A DNA stretch of 61,989 bases from Gammaproteobacteria bacterium (GTDB lineage Bacteria; Pseudomonadota; Gammaproteobacteria; Chromatiales; Chromatiaceae), in assembly GCA_020445415.1 (NCBI GenBank), contig JAGRGP010000087.1, positions 1-61,989 of the forward strand, given 5' to 3'. Shown here piece by piece: positions 35,564-45,710 of this stretch (position 1 is its first letter; every line of letters begins with the position of its first letter). The notes under the pieces are model-generated. The model searched no databases. It saw only the letters and a program-made list of their open reading frames with translations, and was not told the DNA's origin. The position numbers were made by a program, and so were the translations under genes.

Positions 35564-36519
35564 GGTTGCGCGTAGACACCGGCGTACATGAAATAGTATC
35601 TCAACAGATACCCCCCCACTAACACCAACACCGACGCCACCATGATCGGTGCGGGCGAGCTCCAGCCCTTAATGACTCCCTTCAATTCCAAAAAGAAGGG
35701 GACAAGTAATCCGAAGCCGATAAAGCCAATCAACCACCCCCAATTGTTCCACAACAACTGGGCCGATATGGCAGCGGATTGGGAGCCTCGTTGCAGATAG
35801 AAAAAGAACGAAAACAGGATGACCAGTTCGGCAGCGATCAACATCAAGTCGGTGCGTTCGTAAAGAACTCGCAGCGGCCGGTCCTCTTCCCGTTTCTTAA
35901 TCGCCAGATTCAACACCAGCAGCAGAAATGCCATTGCCGTCGAGAAAGCCGATACGGTGAACAACAGCGGAACACCCGGGTTGTGCCATAGCGCCACCGC
36001 GGGAAAGGACTGCAGCAACAACCCGGTGTAGACTACGGTGCCAATGCCGTTGATCGAGGCCGCCCAGCCGCATAGCCGACAATGCCTCCCGCAAGTACGG
36101 CCAACCTTTTGCACCCATTCCCAGGCCAAGATATCCCGCAATAAGGGAATGCGCCCAAAGAATGCCGACTCCAACATGTAGGGTAAGGCGTAGAGAAATC
36201 CCCAGACCATCATCCACACAATAAATTGAGTACCCCAGGCAATCCAGGCATGGGGCTGGTTGAATAGAACCAGTGGATTGAGCACATGGATCACAGCCAT
36301 ATGGTCGAGCAGATGTCCAAACAACATCGAAGATCCCACACCCAGCATGGCGATGCCAGACCAGGCACCCCAGAGTACCAGCTCGGGATGAGGCTTTAGG
36401 TACATATCGGTGAGAAAGGTTGTGGTCAGGGTGGCCGCGCCCATGCCACCGAGATAGAGGTAGATCGCAAGCCACCAAGTCCAGATGTCCTGGGTGACAA
36501 AACTGGTCGTGACGTCCAT
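35557..36519 (-). CDS. NrfD/PsrC-type membrane subunit
   Basis: 320 residues with about eight to nine transmembrane helices. Quinone-reactive membrane anchor of polysulfide reductase-type complexes: the GGMGAATLTTTFL start and the later transmembrane segments match NrfD/PsrC. It exchanges electrons between the quinone pool and the periplasmic Fe-S and molybdenum subunits. Overlaps the ferredoxin gene by one base (TGATG). Confidence 0.9.
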   Translation of the reverse strand: MDVTTSFVTQDIWTWWLAIYLYLGGMGAATLTTTFLTDMYLKPHPELVLWGAWSGIAMLGVGSSMLFGHLLDHMAVIHVLNPLVLFNQPHAWIAWGTQFIVWMMVWGFLYALPYMLESAFFGRIPLLRDILAWEWVQKVGRTCGRHCRLCGWAASINGIGTVVYTGLLLQSFPAVALWHNPGVPLLFTVSAFSTAMAFLLLVLNLAIKKREEDRPLRVLYERTDLMLIAAELVILFSFFFYLQRGSQSAAISAQLLWNNWGWLIGFIGFGLLVPFFLELKGVIKGWSSPAPIMVASVLVLVGGYLLRYYFMYAGVYAQPW

Positions 36520-37136
36520 CAGCCCCTCCTTTTCAGATCATCGATATAGTAAACGTTGGGCTCGGTACCCAGATAAGCCATGAGTGGCCGTGCGGTGCCG
36601 CTGGCCACCATCTGCCTGATCGGGTCATCAGGATTGTCCAGATCACCGAACTGCCGGGCGGACCCCACGCAGGTCTCCACGCATGCAGGTTCCCGACCCT
36701 CCAGCACTCGCTGCGCGCAGAAATTGCACTTGTCTACACTTGGCCGCCGGCGCCTATAGGTATGCTCGCCAAAAAACTCGCGACCCTCCCGGACATCTCC
36801 ATAGGTCACTTCAAACCGGGCGGCGTATGGACACGCCATGGCGCATGCCTGGCACCCCATGCAGAGATCCTCATCCACTTGCACGATTCCGTTATCGAGC
36901 TGGTAGGTGGCCCCGGTAGGGCAAACGCTCATACAGGGCGGGTTACTGCAATGGTTACAAAGCCGAGGGAAGAAGCGCCGGTGGATATCCTCGCCCGTAC
37001 CGATCTCCTTGTCGTGAACATACGTACGCCAACTGTTCTTCCACACCGGGGTCTGATTCTCGGCGGCGCAAGCCGCCATGCAAGCATTACACCCCACACA
37101 GGTATTGAGATCGATTACCATGGCGTAACGGGTCAT
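36519..37136 (-). CDS. Four-cluster [4Fe-4S] electron-transfer subunit
   Basis: 205 residues, PsrB/PhsB/DmsB-like. Four Cys groups are visible: CVGCNACMAAC, CNHCSNPPCMSVC, CMGCQACAMAC and CNFCAQRV with later CVETC. It links the catalytic and membrane subunits. Its start overlaps the stop of the catalytic gene (ATGA), so the four genes A-B-C-D are strictly coupled. Confidence 0.92.
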   Translation of the reverse strand: MTRYAMVIDLNTCVGCNACMAACAAENQTPVWKNSWRTYVHDKEIGTGEDIHRRFFPRLCNHCSNPPCMSVCPTGATYQLDNGIVQVDEDLCMGCQACAMACPYAARFEVTYGDVREGREFFGEHTYRRRRPSVDKCNFCAQRVLEGREPACVETCVGSARQFGDLDNPDDPIRQMVASGTARPLMAYLGTEPNVYYIDDLKRRG

Positions 37137-40006
37137 GCTGCACCTCCTGCTCGTTCTTCAAGCTTGCGGATTCTGATCGTGAACTCCTGGGATCTGAAGC
37201 CCGCCACCACCGGTTCCACCCAGTGGGGAATCAGCTTATTGGTGGCAACGCCGCCGTAAGCGTAGCTGCGGGTCAACTGAGAATTTTCCACCCCAAATGA
37301 GGAGTGTAGAAACAAGGCGTCACGATGCACCTTACGAGTGACATAGACTTCCCCATCCTGGAATTGGCCGCTGCGACTATTGGTCAGCCTGATCCTGTCG
37401 CCGTTCTCCAGACCCAACCGTTGGGCGCGCTCCGGGTGTATCCAAACCCCCCGGTATATTTCCGCCTTGAAGGTATTGATGGCGTTCAAAATAGGATTGT
37501 TGCTGTTGGTCGAGCCGTAGGACACGGTAGGGGTCTTGCCATAGGTAAAGTAGAACTCATCGTCGTCCAAGGGTACGTCGGCACCCGCGTGGTCCCGGCA
37601 ACTAACTGGTACTGCCGTTGCCAATACGCTGAAGGCAGGACCCTCCACTCCCGTGTCGCGCAGGCTATCAAACAGTGAGCTATAAAACTCGATACGTCCG
37701 CTCGCGGTTACCGCGGGAATCTGTTCGGGAATTGCCGCGTGTTTCAAGATCTCCCGCCAGGTTTCTTCATGGTAGACTCCCCGCTCCCGCAGAGATTTAT
37801 CGAGCTCGTCGGAGGTAATGCCCAGTTCCTTGCTCTTCTGCGCAAAAGCCACTTCCCGGCAAGCGGCACTAAAAGGGTTCTTGGTGCCTTCTTGTTGCTT
37901 TTTCGCCAGCGCGGCCTTCACCGGCTCCGCGGGCAAGCCGGTCAGTGCCTCCATGTACTTGAGAAATCCCGCCTGGTTACCGCTGATGATTTCGGTCATC
38001 TTGAGCAACACATCGGGGGATTCCCAGGAATCGTACAAGGCATCGATCGCGGCGTAGCGGGTGGTCACCGCCAAATCCTGATTAACCCCGTTGCCATAGA
38101 GCGTGGGTTCGTTGCGTTCCAGATAGGTGCTGTTGGGAAGAATGACGTCTGCGTAAGGCGTGGTATCGGAGGGCAACACATCAAGCAATACCACCAGTTC
38201 CATGTTCTCGTGCTGCAGTACCTCCTTCCAATAGGTATCGGGATAATAATGGCGCACCGGATTGGCTGCATTGATGAACAGTGCGCGGGTCTTGTAGGGT
38301 TCGCCCCGCCACTGTAATTTGCCTTCCACCGATTCCTTCAGTCCCTCGTCCGCCATCACCGGCAACGCCACCCAAGGTTTTCCGGCCGCTTTCTGCTGCT
38401 GGGAATAGGCCCAAGTGAATCCCGGGTGTCCATGACTGAAGTTCTCGCCCCGGGACAGGGCGCCAATTACGAGATTGGCAAAGTCCATCCCGGCCAGATT
38501 GGAGAGCTGATGTTGCATGCCCTCTCCCGACTGTTTCGCCTGCCATTGCCGCGTCGCTTTATGATGGAATTCACCGCTCATGATCCAGCCGCCTTCACGA
38601 TCAATTCCGCCATTAAGCGCCTGCATCATGGCTTGCACCCGGCGCAACATCATGACATTGGCATAACGGGCGCCGTGCCAACCGGGATCGATAATAGCCG
38701 GCCGGGTGGTGCCAAACTCCCGGGCGATGCGGCGAATGGTCTCCGCCGCTATACCGGTAGTCTTAGCCGCCCATTCCGGAGTGTAGTCCTTTACCGCTTC
38801 CCGTTGCGCCTGAAACACGGTAACCAGCTGATGTCCACCCGATTGAGGAGATTGAGTTCCAACCGGTACCTCCAAGGCCGGACAAAAACTGTAACCATCG
38901 ATATCCTGGCGGTTGTCGTTGGTATAAGCCGGCAATACGCGGATCGGGGCATCTGTCAAATTGATCACCGGAGGTAAATCGTGATCACCGCGTTCCAACA
39001 CCTCCTGAAGCTTTTGCTTTCCTCCATCGTCCTTAACCAGCGGCCGTCCTTGCTCGTCCTTGGCCAATTGCCACTCCCCGCGTTGATCCCGGTAGACGAG
39101 AAACGGCATATTCGTATGCCGTCGCAAATAGTTGGCATCGTAGAGCCCTTCTTCGAGCATCACGTGGAACATCGCCAAGCAGAGGTCGAGATCAGTACCC
39201 GGACGAATTGTTATCCATTCATCCGCCTTGGCCGCGGTTTCGGAAAGGCGCGGGTCCACCACCACCACTTTAGCGCCGTTCTTCTTGCCTTGGGCAAAGC
39301 GCACCATTCGACAGGTGGAGACTGCACCCACCGATGCATTGTTGCCAATCAGCAGGATATATTTCGCGTTATCAAAATCGGGCAGTATCTCGTCGTGAAT
39401 GTTGAAATTGCCAGTAACCGCATCCGTACCCAAATGCCCAGTCGTAACGCAATGCTGCATCGGAGATGCAACGATATTAGGCACCTCATTGGCCAGGGCA
39501 AAGGGAACCGACCAATTCATATAAAATACGCAGGAGGTCCAGCCGCCCACCATGGTCCATTCCCAAGGTTGAATCGCCGCTCGTTTCGTTTTCCGAGCGA
39601 TGTAGTCCCAAGCCTCTTCCCAACTTGCTGAGCGAAAGGCATACTCCCCCCGCTTACTGCCCTCCACACGGATCAAGGGGGTCTTGATGCGATCGCCATC
39701 GTAGGTCTGCAACAAGCCAGCCTGCCCCCGTGCGCATAGCTTGCCTCGGTTCAATGTCGAGTTGGGGTTACCGTCTAGTTTAACTATCCGCTTGACGCCG
39801 TTGCTGGTACGACTGGTGACCCGCACATTGCAAAGAGATGAACAAAAGTTGCAAATCGTGTAACTGATATCTTCGCTTTCGAAGGCATCCTTATCCGCCC
39901 CACAGCCAGTCAACAACACCGAAGGGGAAAGGGTCGCGGCGACACCTCCGTATCCGGAGGTCTTGAGAAACTCTCTTCGCGAGAGACGGGGAAAATCCCA
40001 GGCCAT
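37133..40006 (-). CDS. Tat-exported molybdopterin oxidoreductase catalytic subunit
   Basis: 957 residues from ATG 40006, with AGGAG 10 bases upstream; an earlier start at 40039 is possible. The Tat motif SRREFLK is followed by a hydrophobic stretch ending in a lipobox-like LLTGC (Cys35), so a Tat-exported lipoprotein is possible. An N-terminal [4Fe-4S] site (Cys52, Cys55, Cys59, Cys91) precedes molybdopterin-binding domains; Cys186 in MQHCVTTGHLG is a candidate Mo ligand. The gene order catalytic-FeS-NrfD-TorD matches polysulfide/thiosulfate reductases (Psr, Phs) and arsenite oxidase Arx systems. Sulfite dehydrogenase SoeABC is similar but usually lacks the Tat signal. The substrate cannot be fixed from sequence reading. 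Confidence 0.85.
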   Translation of the reverse strand: MAWDFPRLSRREFLKTSGYGGVAATLSPSVLLTGCGADKDAFESEDISYTICNFCSSLCNVRVTSRTSNGVKRIVKLDGNPNSTLNRGKLCARGQAGLLQTYDGDRIKTPLIRVEGSKRGEYAFRSASWEEAWDYIARKTKRAAIQPWEWTMVGGWTSCVFYMNWSVPFALANEVPNIVASPMQHCVTTGHLGTDAVTGNFNIHDEILPDFDNAKYILLIGNNASVGAVSTCRMVRFAQGKKNGAKVVVVDPRLSETAAKADEWITIRPGTDLDLCLAMFHVMLEEGLYDANYLRRHTNMPFLVYRDQRGEWQLAKDEQGRPLVKDDGGKQKLQEVLERGDHDLPPVINLTDAPIRVLPAYTNDNRQDIDGYSFCPALEVPVGTQSPQSGGHQLVTVFQAQREAVKDYTPEWAAKTTGIAAETIRRIAREFGTTRPAIIDPGWHGARYANVMMLRRVQAMMQALNGGIDREGGWIMSGEFHHKATRQWQAKQSGEGMQHQLSNLAGMDFANLVIGALSRGENFSHGHPGFTWAYSQQQKAAGKPWVALPVMADEGLKESVEGKLQWRGEPYKTRALFINAANPVRHYYPDTYWKEVLQHENMELVVLLDVLPSDTTPYADVILPNSTYLERNEPTLYGNGVNQDLAVTTRYAAIDALYDSWESPDVLLKMTEIISGNQAGFLKYMEALTGLPAEPVKAALAKKQQEGTKNPFSAACREVAFAQKSKELGITSDELDKSLRERGVYHEETWREILKHAAIPEQIPAVTASGRIEFYSSLFDSLRDTGVEGPAFSVLATAVPVSCRDHAGADVPLDDDEFYFTYGKTPTVSYGSTNSNNPILNAINTFKAEIYRGVWIHPERAQRLGLENGDRIRLTNSRSGQFQDGEVYVTRKVHRDALFLHSSFGVENSQLTRSYAYGGVATNKLIPHWVEPVVAGFRSQEFTIRIRKLEERAGGAA

Positions 40007-40621
40007 AGTCTTGTCACTCCTCATGATGGTACCCACCACTCTCGAGAAACGACGCCAATGGTCAGCGATGCGATGTCTGCCAAACCGGCAATGGAAAACG
40101 GGTATACTGCAAAAACTATCCTGACTACATTTCCTTGCTCTGGGGCCGACATGAGTTGGCCAACAAGCTATTCCGCTCCCAAGAGAACTTGGTCACTGCA
40201 GCTATTCCATGTAGTAACTAAGGACTGCCGACAAACTCCGATGAACCGAAGTCGCCGCCCTAATCGTGGTGCGTTTGGTACGGCAACCTGATACCGTCCA
40301 TCCCAACTGAAACTCGTGCTCGAACAGCCATGACAGTCCGAATTTCAGAACACCCACAATTTATTATTGTGATGGGTATTGGTAACAAGAAACGGAGTCC
40401 GTTGTAATTGCGAATTGTCAATCAGTGACTTTTAATAGCACATTCCGTGTTCTCGGCCCGCTAATCCAGCTTCCCTGCGGCGAGCCACGCGGTGTTTCAG
40501 GTGCGGGGGATTTCAGGGAATAGCTTGATCAAAGCAGTCTGACTAAGACGCTTGTCAGGACCCGCCTACACCCTGGGGTTTGTAGCGGCGGCCTATGCCG
40601 TTAATGTCTGGTGCACAATGC
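40007..40621. other. Intergenic region before the molybdoenzyme operon
   Basis: 615 bp between the catalytic subunit start (minus) and the 3' end of the TlpA-like gene (minus). It must contain the operon promoter. One 17-bp perfect palindrome lies at 40355-40371 (separate entry). Near 40566-40585 CTACA and TGTAG can form a weak hairpin that might terminate the tlpA transcript. The short reading frames here are not convincing genes. Confidence 0.4.
40355..40371. promoter_or_regulatory. 17-bp palindrome, candidate operator
   Basis: CACAAT-TTATT-ATTGTG is a perfect inverted repeat with a 5-base centre in an otherwise gene-free 615-bp region. Its distance (about 350 bp) from the molybdoenzyme start is long for a repressor site, but it could serve activation or an unseen promoter. 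No regulator gene is adjacent. Confidence 0.35.
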
Positions 40622-41191
40622 TTACAGGTATCCTTCGATGAGTTCGATAAACTCGTCGCCGTCCCATTCAGCAGGCCCAAATTTAATACCCAGGGCACGG
40701 CCTTCCCGATCGATGAGATAGGTAGCGGGCAACCCCGGGGCCTTGAGCGTCATGGATACGCTGGCGGTCGGATCGAGAAACACCCCGAGGGAATGGATAC
40801 CCGACTCCCGGTAAAACCGCTCGACCTGGACATGGCCATGCAAATCGGTTGACAGGGGAACGACCAGAAAATCCTTGTCAGCGAGCCTCACCTGGAGGCG
40901 GTCCAAGGATGGCATCTCCTTACGGCAGGGCGGACACCAGGTCGCCCAGATGTTCAGTAATAAAACCTTACCCCGGAAATCGGTCAATGAGTACGGCCGG
41001 TTGTCGCCATCCACGAACTGAATCTCGGGAAGTGTCCGCGGCTGCTCCAATAGGGTGATCGGGCCCGATTTACCCCCAAGAGGCCAATCCGCAAGCGGCA
41101 TGTCCCCGGAAGCGGCTGGCTGCTGACGCAACAGAAACAATGCCCCAAACAACACCGACAAGACCAGAACAGTGGTTAACAGACGGCTCAT
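40622..41191 (-). CDS. TlpA-like membrane-anchored thioredoxin
   Basis: 189 residues. An N-terminal transmembrane anchor (about residues 4-21) precedes a TlpA/ResA-type thioredoxin domain with active site CPPC ([13 protein letters not shown]) and cis-Pro (GLPATYLID). It faces the periplasm and probably reduces disulfides, for example apocytochrome c or copper-protein thiols. Its start overlaps the stop of copA (ATGA), so both are expressed together. Confidence 0.9.
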   Translation of the reverse strand: MSRLLTTVLVLSVLFGALFLLRQQPAASGDMPLADWPLGGKSGPITLLEQPRTLPEIQFVDGDNRPYSLTDFRGKVLLLNIWATWCPPCRKEMPSLDRLQVRLADKDFLVVPLSTDLHGHVQVERFYRESGIHSLGVFLDPTASVSMTLKAPGLPATYLIDREGRALGIKFGPAEWDGDEFIELIEGYL

Positions 41192-44100
41192 TTCAGGATG
41201 GCGCTGTAACCGGCTCGTTCCACCGCGGCAATCAAATCCGCCGGAAGGGCCGAGCCACTAACACTCGCCGTTCCCGGTTCCAGCGTTACCTCGACTTGCT
41301 CGACACCCGAGACCGACCGCAAGGCGTCCTTGGCTCGCTGCACACAATGGTTACAGGTCATGCCATTTATCTCGAGTTGAATCGACTGGGACATTTTGTC
41401 CTCCTTTGGATTGAAGAAACGTAACCGATTGGCATTCATGACCACCGTTACCGATGACAAGGCCATCGCAGCGCTGGCAAACATCGGCGCCAAAAGCCAG
41501 CCCGTAACCGGATAGAAAAGTCCCGCTGCCAACGGGATGCCGACCACATTGTAAATGAAGGCGCCGAATAGATTCTGCTTGATATTGCGCAAGGTGGCGT
41601 TGGAAATCTCGATGGCGGTGCTGACATTTGCCAGAGAATCACCGGCCAAGGTAATGTCCGCATTGCCAATCGCCACATCGGTACCACTGCCAATGGCGAA
41701 TCCTGTATCCGCCTGAGCCAGCGCCGGAGCATCGTTCACCCCGTCACCGACCATACCGACCTTGCACCCTCGCGCCTGCAACGCTCTGACCACTTCCAAC
41801 TTGTCTTGGGGCATGACCTCGCTATGCACTTCGGTAATCCCCAATTCATCAGCCACCGCTTGGGCGGTACTCGCATGGTCGCCCGTACACATCACCAGCC
41901 TGATACCCCGATGTTGCAGGTGAGCTGCCGCCCGGCGACTATCGGGACGAATCGGGTCACTGAGAACTATCAACCCCAGAACCCCTTCGTCACCTGCCAA
42001 CCAGACCGGCGTGCCTCCCTGCTCCGCCAGATTCACGGCATGGTGTTCAAGTTGCTCCGGAAGCACCACATCCCGCTCCTTCAAGAAATGCCGGTTACCC
42101 AGCAGATAGTCCTTTCCCCCAATTACTCCCAGAATTCCCCGGCCCGGCCTAGTCTCGAAACCGCTGACCGGGGATAGGGTTAGATTTCGTTTATGGCATT
42201 CGCGAATAATAGCTTCGGCCAGCGGGTGCTCCGACCCCCCCTCGAGGCTCCCCGCAATACTGAGTAGCCGTTCCTCGGAAATGCCCGATACGGGCAGTAA
42301 CCGGGACACCGCCGGCCGGCCGAGTGTCAGAGTGCCGGTCTTGTCCACCACCAGATGGGTCAGCGCGCTGGCACTTTGCAAGGCGTCGCTATTGCGGATC
42401 AAGATATTTAGCTGAGCCGCGCGCCCGGTACCCATCATGATGGCAATCGGCGTTGCCAACCCCAGGGCGCAAGGACAGGCGATGACCAGCACGGCGATGG
42501 CGGTTGTCAGCGCGTGGGCCAGTACCGGCTCGGGCCCCGCCAGATACCAGACCAGAAAAGTAACGGCCGATATCACTACCACCACCGGCACGAAGACTGC
42601 CGCTACCTTTTCCACGAATTTACCCACCGGCGGCTTGCTCAATTGCGCCCGTTTAACCAGCGCGATGATCCGTGCCAATGTGGTCTCTTCGCCTAAGCGG
42701 GTAACCCGCAACAGTAAGGTACCGAAGCCGTTGGTGGTTCCTCCGGTCACCCGATCTCCACGAGACTTGCGGACCGGCATCGGCTCACCGGTGAGCATCG
42801 ACTCATCGGCGCTGGAAACCCCCTCGACAACATTACCGTCCACCGGAATCGTCTCCCCTGGTTTCACCCTAACCCGGTCGTCCAGGCGTAACAAGGAAAC
42901 CGGGACATCGACCGTGTCACCGTCAATCTCCACCCTTGCCCGACGGGGAACCAATTTAACCAGTGCGCCGATAGCCTCGCTGGTGATCCGTTTAGCCCGG
43001 GTCTCCAAGGCGTGCCCCAACTGCAGAAAGGCGAGAATGAATACCGCCGCACTCAGATAGAGATGGCGATCTCCGCCCGGAATAAAGTCGGGATTGATGA
43101 TCAAGATCACCGATGACAACCAGGCAGCGGACGTTCCCAGCGCCACCAGCGTGTCCATGTTCGCACTGCCGTGGGCGGCCCGCTTTAGCGCGGTGGAATA
43201 GTAGTGACGACCGCTAAACCACATAACCCACAGGCAAACTAACGCCACCAAGCCCCAAAAATGTTGCCCAGAGAGCCCAATCAGTTCGTCCTCAGGGCCG
43301 AGACCGGGAAGGATTCCCCAGAGTTCTCCCGCCATGAGTGACAATCCCATCAGGCCGGCAACAATCGCCCGCCGCCAGGAACGACTGATCTCCCGCCTTG
43401 CCGACTCCGATTGCTCCTGATAGGGATCGACAAAGTGTTCGACGAGGGAGGCGTGAAATCCCGACCGCTCAAGCCGCCGCACCAACTTGGCGGGGTGCTC
43501 CGGTGTGGTAACGTCCAGTTCCGGCCAACGGTCTTTGAAACCATCCGCATCAACTTCAAGCAGGGCACGGAGCTTGTCGACCGACCGGGGAGAAGGCGGC
43601 TCGCCTTCCATCCGCAAGGTAATGGTGCCTTGAGGCGTGACCAACGGTATCAGCACAGCCTGGTATCCCTGCCCGGTGATGGCGGCAAGCACCTGCTGCC
43701 GGTCACCGCCTTCCACTCTGGCTTCCTGATCCAGCAAATTTACCTCAGCTGAGATAACCCCCGGGACTGAAAGAATCGCCTGCTCGACGGCAGCCACGCA
43801 GGCCGAGCAGGTCATCCCACCCACGCCAACTCGGTATTCGCTCGTCCCAACGGAACTTGCAGTCGCCTCCAACCGGGCGTCATAGCCCTTCCGGTTAATC
43901 GTATCAACAACCGCCTGGGGATCCCCGCCACGCACCAGAGCACGCTGCTCCACCAAGTCCACACCGATTTCACAGACACCCGCGACTTCTTGCGCCGCCT
44001 GCTCTACCGCCGCCACACAGCTGGCACAGGACATGCCATCAATCTCGATTCCGTAAGGGGACAGGTCAGCCACCGCTGATGCTTTGGAACCGACAACCGG

Positions 44101-44367
44101 TTCCAGGGAGGGTACGGTCACCACCGCACCCGGGAGACGGTTGCCGGTTCGATAACCCGCCTGTTCTATGGCGGCGGCAACTCGCTCAAAATCACCACCG
44201 GTCACCGTGGCGGATTCATGGGTCAAACTAACCGCCACGTCGCTCACCCCATCAACAGATCGCACCGCTTTCTCTACCGCCGCGGTGCAATGACCACAGT
44301 TCATTCCCATTACCGGTATCCGGAAGACCGATCGTTGTTCGTCACGCTCGCGTGTATTGATTGTCAA
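41188..44367 (-). CDS. copA: CopA-type copper P1B-ATPase with extra HMA domains
   Basis: 1059 residues, longer than E. coli CopA (834). Exports Cu+ to the periplasm using ATP. Three complete N-terminal HMA metal-binding domains have Cys24/Cys27 (MNCGHC), Cys114/Cys117 (MSCASC) and Cys187/Cys190 (MTCSAC). A fourth repeat (about residues 250-325) lacks CxxC and looks degenerate. The core has the transport motif CPC (631-633), phosphorylated Asp675 in DKTGTLT, the HP motif SEHPLAEA, and GDGVNDAP. A further HMA domain is fused at the C-terminus (Cys1005/Cys1008 in MTCNHC), which is unusual; it may descend from a separate copper chaperone gene. Coupled to a TlpA-like gene. Confidence 0.93.
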   Translation of the reverse strand: MTINTRERDEQRSVFRIPVMGMNCGHCTAAVEKAVRSVDGVSDVAVSLTHESATVTGGDFERVAAAIEQAGYRTGNRLPGAVVTVPSLEPVVGSKASAVADLSPYGIEIDGMSCASCVAAVEQAAQEVAGVCEIGVDLVEQRALVRGGDPQAVVDTINRKGYDARLEATASSVGTSEYRVGVGGMTCSACVAAVEQAILSVPGVISAEVNLLDQEARVEGGDRQQVLAAITGQGYQAVLIPLVTPQGTITLRMEGEPPSPRSVDKLRALLEVDADGFKDRWPELDVTTPEHPAKLVRRLERSGFHASLVEHFVDPYQEQSESARREISRSWRRAIVAGLMGLSLMAGELWGILPGLGPEDELIGLSGQHFWGLVALVCLWVMWFSGRHYYSTALKRAAHGSANMDTLVALGTSAAWLSSVILIINPDFIPGGDRHLYLSAAVFILAFLQLGHALETRAKRITSEAIGALVKLVPRRARVEIDGDTVDVPVSLLRLDDRVRVKPGETIPVDGNVVEGVSSADESMLTGEPMPVRKSRGDRVTGGTTNGFGTLLLRVTRLGEETTLARIIALVKRAQLSKPPVGKFVEKVAAVFVPVVVVISAVTFLVWYLAGPEPVLAHALTTAIAVLVIACPCALGLATPIAIMMGTGRAAQLNILIRNSDALQSASALTHLVVDKTGTLTLGRPAVSRLLPVSGISEERLLSIAGSLEGGSEHPLAEAIIRECHKRNLTLSPVSGFETRPGRGILGVIGGKDYLLGNRHFLKERDVVLPEQLEHHAVNLAEQGGTPVWLAGDEGVLGLIVLSDPIRPDSRRAAAHLQHRGIRLVMCTGDHASTAQAVADELGITEVHSEVMPQDKLEVVRALQARGCKVGMVGDGVNDAPALAQADTGFAIGSGTDVAIGNADITLAGDSLANVSTAIEISNATLRNIKQNLFGAFIYNVVGIPLAAGLFYPVTGWLLAPMFASAAMALSSVTVVMNANRLRFFNPKEDKMSQSIQLEINGMTCNHCVQRAKDALRSVSGVEQVEVTLEPGTASVSGSALPADLIAAVERAGYSAILK

Positions 44368-44638
44368 CTTGTCCGCCCCAGAAATTATTGCTCAACCCAT
44401 CCCACCAAGGCCTGGTGATTGCCGCCTTACACAATTTCGCACCCGCGTTGGGCCTATCGTACACCGGGACGACGCAGCCTAAACGTACTCAGCATTCATG
44501 GTTAATTGACAACGAAAAACCCATAACCGTTCATAGAGTCTGGTATGCGGTTTCTTGGAGCCCCAGCTGATTTTGGGTTGAAATCGAGCTCGCCGATATT
44601 AACCCTTAACCACCTCCCGGCAAAACCATGCCAGGGAG

Positions 44639-45262
44639 TTAATCAGGGAGCATCAGCCGCACGGCCAGCGCAAGGAATACCACACCGGCGACTCGACTCA
44701 ACAGTATCCGCGCCCGTTTTGAACGCTCAAATCGTTCTCCCAGCGTCCCGGCCAATAACGTGATACCCCCAAATACCACCAGTGTCGCGAGAATGAAGAG
44801 CCCACCCAAAACAAAGAATTGCATCACCAACGACCCCCTTTCCGGATCGGCAAACTGGGGCAAAAATGCCAGAAAAAAGACCGATACCTTGGGGTTGGTG
44901 ACATTCATGATAATCCCCCGACGATAGAGCCGTAAGGGAGTGAGTGCCGCTGCCGCCGGCCGGTCGGAGGGAGAGGACGCGGTAGCGAAGGCCTGCCAGG
45001 CAAGCCAGAGAAGATAGCCAGCTCCGACCAGTTTGAGCCCGGTAAATGCGAATTCGGATGTCTTGAAGAGTGCCGCGATACCCAGCGCCACCGCACTGGT
45101 ATGCATTACCAGCCCCGTACATAGGCCGAGCACCACTGAAAAGCCCGCGCGGCGTCCGTATAGGGCTGCCTGGGTGAGGACAAAGAGATTATCCGGCCCT
45201 GGTGCCAAGCCGAGCAGCACGGAGGCCGTCCAAAACCACCACAGCTCCTCGGCACCGATCAT
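44639..45262 (-). CDS. LysE/RhtB-family amino acid exporter
   Basis: 207 residues with about six transmembrane helices. The opening (VLLGLAPGPDNLFVLTQAALYGRRAG) and NPKVSVFFLAFLPQF are hallmarks of the LysE/RhtB family of amino acid and metabolite exporters. Substrate unknown; the gene stands alone. Confidence 0.9.
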   Translation of the reverse strand: MIGAEELWWFWTASVLLGLAPGPDNLFVLTQAALYGRRAGFSVVLGLCTGLVMHTSAVALGIAALFKTSEFAFTGLKLVGAGYLLWLAWQAFATASSPSDRPAAAALTPLRLYRRGIIMNVTNPKVSVFFLAFLPQFADPERGSLVMQFFVLGGLFILATLVVFGGITLLAGTLGERFERSKRARILLSRVAGVVFLALAVRLMLPD

Positions 45263-45336
45263 GTCGGGTCTCTGCCGACTGACTGGCCGGGCAAAGTGTT
45301 TCCCGGTCAGCCGTCAAGCCATTCACACGGCGCCCA

Positions 45337-45621
45337 CTAGCGCCCCGATCGGCGGCCGAATCCTCCCCGTCGGGGTTTATCGGTGGCTATGTTCACCCTT
45401 AGCGGACGCCCACCCATATCCATTCCATTTTGCTCCAGCGCCTTTTCCGCGGATTGCTGAAGGGCGTAGGTGATAAACGCGAAACCCTTAGGCCGGCCGG
45501 TATCCCGGTCCATTATGACAGAAAGCTGTTCGATCTCACCGTAGGGCGCAAATCGCTCCTGCAGCTGAGACTCGGTAACATTGAATGGGAAGTTCCCTAC
45601 GTACAATTTGTTCTGTTGCAT
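45337..45621 (-). CDS. RRM-type RNA-binding protein
   Basis: 94 residues. A single RNA recognition motif with RNP2 (LYVGNF) and RNP1 (KGFAFITY) and a Gly/Arg-rich C-terminal tail (PRRGGFGRRSGR), as in bacterial and cyanobacterial cold-related RNA-binding proteins. It lies just downstream of the cold-shock gene terminator and may be expressed by readthrough. A weak GGACG precedes the start. Confidence 0.92.
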   Translation of the reverse strand: MQQNKLYVGNFPFNVTESQLQERFAPYGEIEQLSVIMDRDTGRPKGFAFITYALQQSAEKALEQNGMDMGGRPLRVNIATDKPRRGGFGRRSGR

Positions 45622-45648
45622 TTATTTCGTCCAATCTTGAATGCAGCG

Positions 45649-45677
45649 AAAAAAAAGCCCCGCCTAACCGCGGGGCT
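45649..45677 (-). terminator. Rho-independent terminator of the cold-shock gene
   Basis: On the minus strand AGCCCCGC (45677-45670), a 6-base loop and GCGGGGCT (45663-45656) form a perfect 8-bp stem, followed by eight T at 45656-45649. It ends the csp transcript, and the RRM start codon follows only 28 bases later. Confidence 0.9.
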
Positions 45678-45710
45678 CATCTCCTAGATGTTCTCTACCT
45701 TATCTTAGGC

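Noticed and set aside
37133-40006. Identification of the molybdoenzyme as sulfite dehydrogenase SoeA
   Set aside because: A clear Tat signal is present, while SoeA is usually cytoplasmic, so the specific name was not used.
40058-40291. 77-codon frame upstream of the molybdoenzyme operon
   Set aside because: No ribosome binding site, no family features, and it lies where the promoter should be.
44368-44638. CueR-like operator upstream of copA
   Set aside because: An AAGGC/GCCTT partial palindrome exists, but it lacks the usual -35/-10 19-bp spacing and the match is too weak.
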